From a virus: DNA of 32,704 nucleotides. The position numbers and the translations under genes were made by a program. Numbering within the stretch: position 1 is the stretch's first letter; every line of letters begins with the position of its first letter. Where the stretch lies: the IMG/VR virus record IMGVR_UViG_3300009605_000068, positions 1-32,704 of that record. One strand, written 5' to 3'. The notes under the pieces are model-generated. The model had not been told where the DNA came from. It was given only the letters and a program-made list of their open reading frames with translations, and did no database searches. This document shows, in pieces, positions 7,366 through 13,901 of this stretch.

Positions 7366-10300
7366 TTTCCTTCCGTTTGTTTACATATTCTGATATTAGT
7401 TCTGGCAGCTCATCCTCTACCGGCACAAAGAAACTTCCATGCCTTCTGACAAGACAGTATTCTAGCTGAGCAAGAAACTTAAACTTAGCAGCATTGACGT
7501 TGCCAAAGATAAAGTTAAGATCCTCTTGCCCCCACCTGTCTGACGTTGAGAGAATACGTAGCTTGCGCCAATCGTCTACGGCGTCGAATAGTTCTATAAT
7601 ATCATCTGGAAGAACGCCGGCCTTAACAGATGCGTTGCGGATATAGCCACCATATACAGAAGTATACAGGCTGTGTGCTACATCTATGTGTTCGTTCTTT
7701 GCAATGACGCCGCCGGTATCTTTATCGTAGCTGTAACACATAGACGCAATGGCTATTGCTACCCTGCCAACCTTGAACTTCGCCTCTGCCGGCGCGATAA
7801 GTGACAGCTTTCCTAGTTCGTCTGACAATTTCTGTGAGATTCTCAGCAGATACTTGGGGTCTTCAAACCTAATCGTGTCTTTGTTGAGAGCCCACGTCCA
7901 CTTCAGGTGGTACCGCGCAAGTTCTCTCACGTATCTGTGCTCTACCTCTGGTGCATGGAAACTATTTAGTATAGTCTTATCTCTGACGGTCTTGGCAGCG
8001 AAGAGGAAATCAATACGCGCCAGGTCTTGCGGAGTTCCTACCACTTCAATCGCAGCATCTAGAGGTGTTGCGTATGCGGCCAGCTTCTTTCTGCCTCGTG
8101 GGTTGCACAATGTTAGGTATCTGACAAACGCCTTAGTCTTTCTGACACCGGAGTTAGTAATTCTTTCTGCAATACCAGAAGACTTTTGATTTGTCAGTCC
8201 ACCCATAACCTCATAGCTTAACTTATTGTACTCGTCGAGTATAACAACGCCGCCGTGGCTGGTAGGTATAAGGCCCCACGTAAACACACGGCTGGAACCT
8301 ATGTCTGCGTTGCCTCCAATGAGACCCACGAACGTAGTGTTAGCACCACAGTCTGCGTATCTGCCTGCACCAAAGTGAACGGTCAAGTCCTTTGCCATAG
8401 TTGACTTACCTACCCGTGTCGGACCTAGTATCATTACTTCCGGGCACACCTTGTGGCATAGGTACTGTCCTATCTTAAACTGGAACGGCATGAACCAGCT
8501 CATCCACTCCACCATTATCATTGTATTCTGGCCGTACTTGTAGAGAACATGGTCTCTCAGGTCACGCACCGTGCGCCATATGACCTCGCTGTGTGTAGCA
8601 CAGTCAGTCCATAAGGCTGTGCGTAGTTCCTCGTGCTTCTCGTGGCTAAACTTATACGAGAACACGTCACCGTCGAGCGGGTCTGCACCAGTGGCAGCCA
8701 TGGTAAACTTATTATCCCGTGGGTCGCCTACTATTTTGCCCCTAGCCCTGTACGCTACGTTCTCCTTGATTGTCTCACCACCAGATATGTAGTATATCCT
8801 GTGATGCCTGTATACAGATTCGCTGAAGTCCTCGTTAATGTCCACGGTGGGAACAGTGACCAGCTTCTCTACTGTAGCGTATTTGATTTTCAGCTTAGGC
8901 TTTCCGCAACTTGAAGGTATACCTATTCTCATCTTGACTTCTTTCTGTAGCCGAGACTTCTGCATTCCTGTTAGGTCAACCACGCTTTCGGAGCTAAGGG
9001 TTTCTTTGCGTGAGAACCCACATGCCGGCAGGACACAAGACTTGCACTTAGGTATTGCGCTGGCCTGCCCCGCTTTACATGTAGCTTCTACACTTGTGGG
9101 CACAGCATATGGCGTGTCGCCCCTGCCCGATATGAGAACCGGAACGTGTACGTAACTGTTTAGCCTTGCCCCTTCCGTCAAACCAGTAAACGATATTGCT
9201 TTGTATACAATCTCCTTGCTAGAATCAACTACCTTTTCCTTTACTATCTCACGCTCTATCTTCTCCCATGTAATAGCAGCAAGGGCTTCGATGTTCCAGT
9301 CGTTGATCTTTAGGTAGTCTGTTATATCACCGCTGCTTGGCAGCCCTTCTTTCGGCAGGCTACCAACAGATACATTCGTGCCATTATTGGCGAGAACTTT
9401 AGCAACGTTCATGGCTCCGCGCACGCCGGCATCGTCAATGTCATATACTACCTTGACATTCCTGCCCACGAATAGATCTATTAGATCATTTGCGTAGCTG
9501 CCTTCTCCGCATGTGAAGGTAACCGCGTTGAACCCTAGCTGTGTAAGCAGTAGTGCTTTGAGTTCACCACCGACAATCCAAATGTCTCCATCTTTATCTA
9601 GGTTCTGCATTGGATAAATGTATACGGAGTTGTGCCCTCGCACACCTATCACCTTGCCGCCGCCTTTATCCCATACTGCCTTCCAGCCTCCGGTGTCGCC
9701 TGGGTTGCGAACCTCTGCCGGCCTTCTATTTACAGACTCCTCTCCTTTATGCCAGCTACAATGGTAGCGCATAATGTCATGCTTCCTGACGTTGATTAGT
9801 TCGTCAGGGGTAAGAGACTCCTTGTCAACCCATAGCCTCTTGACTGGAACTGGAATGAACAGCCTAGTTGACTGCATAGACCAGCCCAGCCCCCAATTAC
9901 TTATGGTTGTTTGAGACAGCCCATAGTTAGACTTCAACCATTCCAGTATGAACGCACCCTTCTTTGAGAATATGTCCTTCGATGGTGAAAAGATAATCTG
10001 CTTAGACTTGCGCTTGCCTATTATCTCTCGCTTCTTTGTCTTGTGCTTTCTGCCAGAAGACTTAGCAACTGACACCGACGCCTCTACATCTATGCCGTAC
10101 TTGCGGCAGAAGTAAAGCAGCACCTCCCCGAACCTATCTGTCGGCAGGCCCTTAACATCCATATACATCTGGAAGAAGTCACCGCGCACGTTACATGTGT
10201 GGCACTTAAAGTATCCGTTGGGACCTATGGTCAGTGATGCATTGTTGTCGTCGTTTGCATGCGCTTCCTTTCTGTAGCATTTATACCTCTTGCCTCCCTG

Positions 10301-10375
10301 CGCTCTACCAAGAAGATCAGACGTTTCTTGTTTAAGGTCTATGGTATCTAGAAGGCGCTGCTTGTCTATTGCCAT
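7358..10375 (-). CDS. Primase-helicase: CHC2 zinc finger, Toprim, MCM-like AAA+
   Basis: 1005 aa. The N-terminal CHC2-type zinc site lies at residues 31-63 (CYRKEAH then FKCHTCNVRGDFF). The Toprim core has VGGELKALLL at about residue 272 and VVYDIDDAG at about 312, with its Glu and DxD metal ligands. A four-Cys cluster (CKAGQ...CKSCVLPAC, about 435-450) sits in a region resembling the MCM N-terminal OB/zinc domain. The C-terminal AAA+ part has GPTRVGKST (Walker A, about 652), VVILDEYNKL (Walker B, about 712), CNPRG (sensor 1) and LARIDFLF (arginine-finger region), in the order of MCM helicases. It would unwind the fork and lay RNA primers as one polypeptide. Its start overlaps the upstream stop by 10 nt behind GGAGG. 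Confidence 0.85.
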   Translation of the reverse strand: MAIDKQRLLDTIDLKQETSDLLGRAQGGKRYKCYRKEAHANDDNNASLTIGPNGYFKCHTCNVRGDFFQMYMDVKGLPTDRFGEVLLYFCRKYGIDVEASVSVAKSSGRKHKTKKREIIGKRKSKQIIFSPSKDIFSKKGAFILEWLKSNYGLSQTTISNWGLGWSMQSTRLFIPVPVKRLWVDKESLTPDELINVRKHDIMRYHCSWHKGEESVNRRPAEVRNPGDTGGWKAVWDKGGGKVIGVRGHNSVYIYPMQNLDKDGDIWIVGGELKALLLTQLGFNAVTFTCGEGSYANDLIDLFVGRNVKVVYDIDDAGVRGAMNVAKVLANNGTNVSVGSLPKEGLPSSGDITDYLKINDWNIEALAAITWEKIEREIVKEKVVDSSKEIVYKAISFTGLTEGARLNSYVHVPVLISGRGDTPYAVPTSVEATCKAGQASAIPKCKSCVLPACGFSRKETLSSESVVDLTGMQKSRLQKEVKMRIGIPSSCGKPKLKIKYATVEKLVTVPTVDINEDFSESVYRHHRIYYISGGETIKENVAYRARGKIVGDPRDNKFTMAATGADPLDGDVFSYKFSHEKHEELRTALWTDCATHSEVIWRTVRDLRDHVLYKYGQNTMIMVEWMSWFMPFQFKIGQYLCHKVCPEVMILGPTRVGKSTMAKDLTVHFGAGRYADCGANTTFVGLIGGNADIGSSRVFTWGLIPTSHGGVVILDEYNKLSYEVMGGLTNQKSSGIAERITNSGVRKTKAFVRYLTLCNPRGRKKLAAYATPLDAAIEVVGTPQDLARIDFLFAAKTVRDKTILNSFHAPEVEHRYVRELARYHLKWTWALNKDTIRFEDPKYLLRISQKLSDELGKLSLIAPAEAKFKVGRVAIAIASMCYSYDKDTGGVIAKNEHIDVAHSLYTSVYGGYIRNASVKAGVLPDDIIELFDAVDDWRKLRILSTSDRWGQEDLNFIFGNVNAAKFKFLAQLEYCLVRRHGSFFVPVEDELPELISEYVNKRKENG

Positions 10376-10635
10376 AAGTTCCAGACCTCCCCCATAAACA
10401 CGGGGATGTTGAACTTATCTTCGTACTTCTTAGCGTATCTCTTTGCGTCGGCGTGCATCATGTTCTCGTGCAGCGCCAGAACTGTTAGAGCATCTGAGTC
10501 TTTGAAGTTATTGAAAACAAACTCAAGCTCATACTCAGTCACCTCGGTCACAAACTTTATCTTGTTGGATCCGATTAAAGTTTGCAGCCTCTCTATAAAC
10601 TTAGCCGACATTGTACCAGATATAATAAAGATCAT
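10366..10635 (-). CDS. Small hypothetical protein in replication operon
   Basis: 89 aa from ATG 10635, which overlaps the upstream stop as ATGA with GGAGAAAAA just before it; a longer frame to 10692 would overlap too far. The sequence starts MIFIISGTMSAKFIERLQ and continues with alternating strands and helices (KFVTEVTEYELEFV, DALTVLALHENMMHADAKRY), reminiscent of the small Rossmann-like DUF2493/SLOG-type fold. No catalytic site was recognised. It sits directly before the primase-helicase and is coupled to it. Confidence 0.65.
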   Translation of the reverse strand: MIFIISGTMSAKFIERLQTLIGSNKIKFVTEVTEYELEFVFNNFKDSDALTVLALHENMMHADAKRYAKKYEDKFNIPVFMGEVWNLWQ

Positions 10636-11015
10636 TTTTTCTCCATAAGGTTGAACATAAAATCTTGCATAGCTCTTATGTCTACTTTCCAATCTTCCCT
10701 GCCTGCGTCTTTAACTGTGCATGGTCCCTTCCTTGTATAGTATTTGTCTCCTACTTTTTCTACTCTGATTTGTGTGGAGTAAGCAACTGGCCCCCTATCA
10801 CCTCGCGGCCACAGCCTAGCGTTAGCCGCTGCAATCCATAGGTAAGGGAGAAACGCAGACATACTTCCATAGACAGAACCATCTGCGTCCATGATACAGA
10901 AGTACATGCCCTTGTCGTCGTGCGCTATGTGTATGCTCAGCTCTGCTTCTTCATCGAAAAATGTGTCGTAAGTTTTCAGGGACAGGGCATATTCTATTTG
11001 CTTCGTTGAGAGCAT
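10632..11015 (-). CDS. Hypothetical protein in replication operon
   Basis: 127 aa, ATG 11015 with GAGGT five bases upstream. It is a mixed alpha/beta sequence with FFDEEAELSIHIAHDDKGMYFC and a C-terminal helix (VDIRAMQDFMFNLMEKK). There is no membrane segment or metal motif. The first 65 nt overlap the 3' end of the preceding zinc-binding gene in another frame, and its stop overlaps the next start as ATGA. Function unknown. Confidence 0.65.
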   Translation of the reverse strand: MLSTKQIEYALSLKTYDTFFDEEAELSIHIAHDDKGMYFCIMDADGSVYGSMSAFLPYLWIAAANARLWPRGDRGPVAYSTQIRVEKVGDKYYTRKGPCTVKDAGREDWKVDIRAMQDFMFNLMEKK

Positions 11016-11145
11016 CGTTTACCTCGCAGTTTTCTGCGTGTCCTCTGTGAACGAACTGGCGACAGCACACGCATTGCATGTGATCGTCTCTGTGGTACTT
11101 GCGAAGAAGGTTAATAAGTTTAACCTCTAAGTTAGTTGCGTGCAT
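10951..11145 (-). CDS. Small zinc-finger protein
   Basis: 64 aa. HMQCVCCRQFVHRGHAENCEV gives a Cx2C-x8-H-x3-C type site, the C..C....GH..DC pattern common in small phage proteins. A helix (VNDALNEANRI) follows. The start ATG 11145 is preceded by AGGCGGA. The last 65 nt overlap the next gene. It may bind nucleic acid or be structural; the role is unknown. Confidence 0.6.
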   Translation of the reverse strand: MHATNLEVKLINLLRKYHRDDHMQCVCCRQFVHRGHAENCEVNDALNEANRICPVPENLRHIFR

Positions 11146-11160
11146 CTATCCGCCTGGTGT

Positions 11161-11190
11161 GCCGCGCCCTTGCTTGCGCTAGGGCGCGGC
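11161..11190. terminator. Perfect 10-bp GC hairpin between operon genes
   Basis: GCCGCGCCCT and AGGGCGCGGC pair perfectly around a 10-nt loop, in the only clear gap between the SSB-like gene and the genes after it. No T-run follows on either strand, so a classic intrinsic terminator is doubtful. It could be an attenuator, an RNA-stability hairpin at the 3' end of the SSB-like message, or a protein site. Confidence 0.45.
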
Positions 11191-11212
11191 TGGTTTAGGT
11201 CCACCCATGTTC

Positions 11213-12145
11213 CTAGAAAGGAACATCCGATACTGTAAACGATTCACCTTGCTCGTTCAGTTCGATTGTAGTATTAGCAGCCGCGACTTCTGCTCTGTCC
11301 TCAGTGAACAGTGAGATTACCTTGTCCCTATCTGCCTTGAGTGACAGCAGCACATCCTTCTCAGGATACCCTGCAAGCTCGGCATCCAGCACGCTCCACT
11401 GAATGCTACCGTTCTCCTTAAGCTCAGCGCCGAGGTTCCATACAATCCTGCTAAGAGGAATGTTTCTGCTGACTGCGGCAGTAGCCATTTTACGTACAGT
11501 CTTAATACTGGTAGCACTAAGGTTCATCAGCACGATAGGAGAGGACGGGTCATACGAGAAGATCCCGATGCTGTCACCAGTAGGCAGGCGCACCTGCTGA
11601 GTCTCGTCAACGATACGCAGCGCAAGGATCCTGCCTTCCTTGCATGCCTTGCCTGCATCTCCAGGCGTACCGTCCCATAGGCCGGTGCTTCCGAAGTTGC
11701 TGAACCTGCACTCGGCACAGTGGACGTTCACTTGCTGGTCTTCTGACAACTCCTCGCTAGCATACGGCGACGGTAGTTCCTCGTTGCCGCTAACAATCCA
11801 TCGACCTACACCAAGATCATTATTGCGGTTGAAGGTGGACACCTTGACCACGCCCGTACTGCATACAGGAATGTTGGCATCCTCGCCACCTTGTCCTTCT
11901 GGCTGCCACAAGGTTCTGCGTGCCCCACACCACACCACAATAGCGGTGACTCGACGGCGTGTGAAGATAGTATCTTCACCAAGGGTACACTTCATGTCTT
12001 TAGTGCCGTCTCTCGGCAGCACCATACGAGGCATCAGCTCTAGAGGATTAACCTCGCCAGCAAGTTCTTCTATCTCGTCCGACGCACCGTTGGTAAGCGA
12101 TGCGATGTAGTTCTCATCATACTTTACAATATCAGTATCAGACAT
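11213..12145 (-). CDS. SSB-like ssDNA-binding protein with zinc cysteines
   Basis: 310 aa. It ends in an acidic-tip-like tail, ESFTVSDVPF, resembling the DDIPF tail by which single-stranded DNA-binding proteins recruit partners. In the middle, VHCAECRFSNFGS (about residue 143) and KACKEGR (about 167) form a Cx2C...C pattern seen in phage SSB-like proteins. The N-terminal part is beta-rich and could be an OB fold. It lies between the nuclease/helicase genes and the primase-helicase. It overlaps the upstream gene by 8 nt (ATGTCTGA). The family call rests on tail, Cys pattern and context; fold prediction would decide. Confidence 0.6.
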   Translation of the reverse strand: MSDTDIVKYDENYIASLTNGASDEIEELAGEVNPLELMPRMVLPRDGTKDMKCTLGEDTIFTRRRVTAIVVWCGARRTLWQPEGQGGEDANIPVCSTGVVKVSTFNRNNDLGVGRWIVSGNEELPSPYASEELSEDQQVNVHCAECRFSNFGSTGLWDGTPGDAGKACKEGRILALRIVDETQQVRLPTGDSIGIFSYDPSSPIVLMNLSATSIKTVRKMATAAVSRNIPLSRIVWNLGAELKENGSIQWSVLDAELAGYPEKDVLLSLKADRDKVISLFTEDRAEVAAANTTIELNEQGESFTVSDVPF

Positions 12146-12437
12146 TATTCATAGTCTCCATCAGAGTGTGTAGTTCTTCCGCATCCAGTTCGGCTAGTCT
12201 TTCCTGAATGCTTCTCCTTATTGTGTCTAGGTTGTCTCCGTAGGTAAAGGTTGAAACATAAATGCTAACGTTGATTGGCAAATCATCTGCCCCTGCCTCG
12301 TCGTTCACCAGCTCTACTATTGCTGTCCTCATACTATCTACTAACTTCTCCTGATTAATGTTGTTTACTTCTCCTTCGTGCTTGACCACTATCTTAGCTG
12401 TTGCTTTCAGGACTGACTCTGCTTCAAATACTGCCAT
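12138..12437 (-). CDS. Small acidic hypothetical protein
   Basis: 99 aa, ATG 12437 with GGAG upstream (ataaggagcaacac). It is acidic and mostly helical at both ends with a beta centre (INVSIYVSTFTYGD). No motif was seen. Its end overlaps the SSB-like gene by 8 nt, suggesting a partner or assembly factor of that protein, which is inference only. Confidence 0.65.
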   Translation of the reverse strand: MAVFEAESVLKATAKIVVKHEGEVNNINQEKLVDSMRTAIVELVNDEAGADDLPINVSIYVSTFTYGDNLDTIRRSIQERLAELDAEELHTLMETMNNV

Positions 12438-12452
12438 GTGTTGCTCCTTATT

Positions 12453-12635
12453 TTACTCGCACGAGTCTATGAAAACCGATGGATCAAACTCCTTGTCAAC
12501 ATCTAGGCATTCAGCAATGGCGTTCCTGTACTTTGCTGGCCAGTCCTGTAGGGCGTAGCCCCACAGGATCAGCAGCCTGCTTGCCTGCTTTGACGTTCTA
12601 TCTCTCGACGCTTCCGACCCTTTATTTTCAGGCAC
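12453..12635 (-). CDS. Small hypothetical protein
   Basis: About 60 aa. The start is one of two adjacent GTG codons (12638 or 12635) behind a strong GGAGGTGA; the second has better spacing. It is a helical protein (SKQASRLLILWGYALQDW, then AIAECLDVDKEFDPSVF). It begins 11 nt after the stop of the Cas4-like nuclease. No recognised family. Confidence 0.6.
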   Translation of the reverse strand: MPENKGSEASRDRTSKQASRLLILWGYALQDWPAKYRNAIAECLDVDKEFDPSVFIDSCE

Positions 12636-12646
12636 CACTCACCTCC

Positions 12647-13612
12647 TTATTTTAGATAGTCTGGTACATACGTGCTGTCCTGATCGCCCAAGCATTCGTT
12701 CGAGAACGGACACTTAGGACAACTGATCTTTCCAAAGACATTAGGATAAGCCCTAAGATTTATCTTCGCCATGATCATTTGCAGCCACATGTGCAGGTCT
12801 TCCTCGTACCTACGCACCGCCTTGTGGCTGCATGCTGACGTTACGATAGGAATGCCCCGAGCCCTGCCAGCTTTCGCACCACTCAGGTACGGTATTAGAT
12901 TGGCTGGGTATATGATAGAGTACTGTGTAATGTCTTCAATCTTTGCAACGTGCTTGCTGCGCACAGCAAGCCAGTGGTAGTGGCTCATCTGTGGGTGGAA
13001 CTTTACCTGGTCACTTGTCATACTCTGCTTGGTAATTCCTTTGCCGGCAAGCAACCTGCCCCACATGCCAGAAGTTTTGTAGTCTGCGATAGCCAGATTG
13101 CCGTCCCTGGTTTTCATCAGGAGATCTAGCGTGCCAACGTGCGGCCCGTATAAGTCCTCGTATCGTAGCTTCAGTTCGCTGCGCACAATCTCGAAGCCAG
13201 CCACCACCTTGATAAACTGGAATGTATCCTGTGCAATCTCACCTAGTGTCTTGCCACAGAACGCATCGCGACGTGTAAACTCTACACACCATGAGCTAAT
13301 GTCAGCCGGCGTGGCTTCGTATGTGTCGTTAGGGTGCAGCATCATCACGTCTCTGAACATATCTTCCCAGAAGGTATTGGTCAGTGTGTCGTTTGACCAT
13401 TGCTTCGAGCAATCGTTGTTAAAGCAATCCTCCATCGCAAGGTGGAAGACAGAACCAAGCAGCATGTAGTTGCTTGCCTTGCGTGATACTCCAGTCACTC
13501 TGTCATTTACGTTGTAGAAGAACTTAGCAGGGCACTCTCGGTATCTTGCTAGGTCGGTGTAGTGTATCTCATCTAGTGGATACCTTACTACGCTTGATGT
13601 AGTTGTACTCAT
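12647..13612 (-). CDS. Cas4/RecB-like PD-(D/E)xK exonuclease with Fe-S cysteines
   Basis: 321 aa from ATG 13612; a GTG two codons earlier is possible. It has the order expected for Cas4/AddB-type nucleases: a first Cys at about residue 28 (RYRECPAKFFY), GSVFHLAMED, then GTLDLLMKT (about 161) and LAIADYKTSG (about 178), giving the D and D-x-K active site. Near the C-terminus SCPKCPFSNECLG supplies three more Cys for a [4Fe-4S] cluster. It should cut DNA ends with a metal ion, probably as a 5'-3' or end-resecting exonuclease in recombination. It lies with an SNF2 helicase and SSB-like protein, a likely recombination module. Not a CRISPR gene: no array or other cas genes are seen. Confidence 0.85.
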   Translation of the reverse strand: MSTTTSSVVRYPLDEIHYTDLARYRECPAKFFYNVNDRVTGVSRKASNYMLLGSVFHLAMEDCFNNDCSKQWSNDTLTNTFWEDMFRDVMMLHPNDTYEATPADISSWCVEFTRRDAFCGKTLGEIAQDTFQFIKVVAGFEIVRSELKLRYEDLYGPHVGTLDLLMKTRDGNLAIADYKTSGMWGRLLAGKGITKQSMTSDQVKFHPQMSHYHWLAVRSKHVAKIEDITQYSIIYPANLIPYLSGAKAGRARGIPIVTSACSHKAVRRYEEDLHMWLQMIMAKINLRAYPNVFGKISCPKCPFSNECLGDQDSTYVPDYLK

Positions 13613-13901
13613 GGGCACATACCATTGCTAGAAGTTGTTGTGGTAGATTCGCGTTGCTTGAGTTTGTGTATCTGTTCATGCTTCTGATTATCATCTTACG
13701 GTACATCCTTGTGCCCCACCTCTCTCTTGATAGAAACCATTTACCAAGGTTGTCCAGGTACATATCAAGTTGTGCAGCGGAGTCAATCGAACGTTTCAGT
13801 AGAGAGTAGAGCACAGTTAGTTGTACTTCGTCAAGTGCTTTGAAGTTTAGATACAAGTCCCTGTCGAACTTCTCACTCGTCGGCGCTGACTTATGCGGCA
13901 T
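13569..13901 (-). CDS. Hypothetical protein between SNF2 helicase and nuclease
   Basis: 110 aa from ATG 13901, which overlaps the helicase stop by 11 nt. The longer frame to 14000 would lie deep inside the helicase gene. The sequence is basic and helical (KALDEVQLTVLYSLLKRSIDSA, RMYRKMIIRSMNRY). Its end overlaps the nuclease start by 44 nt. A small helical partner of the helicase or nuclease is plausible; no family recognised. Confidence 0.6.
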   Translation of the reverse strand: MPHKSAPTSEKFDRDLYLNFKALDEVQLTVLYSLLKRSIDSAAQLDMYLDNLGKWFLSRERWGTRMYRKMIIRSMNRYTNSSNANLPQQLLAMVCAHEYNYIKRSKVSTR

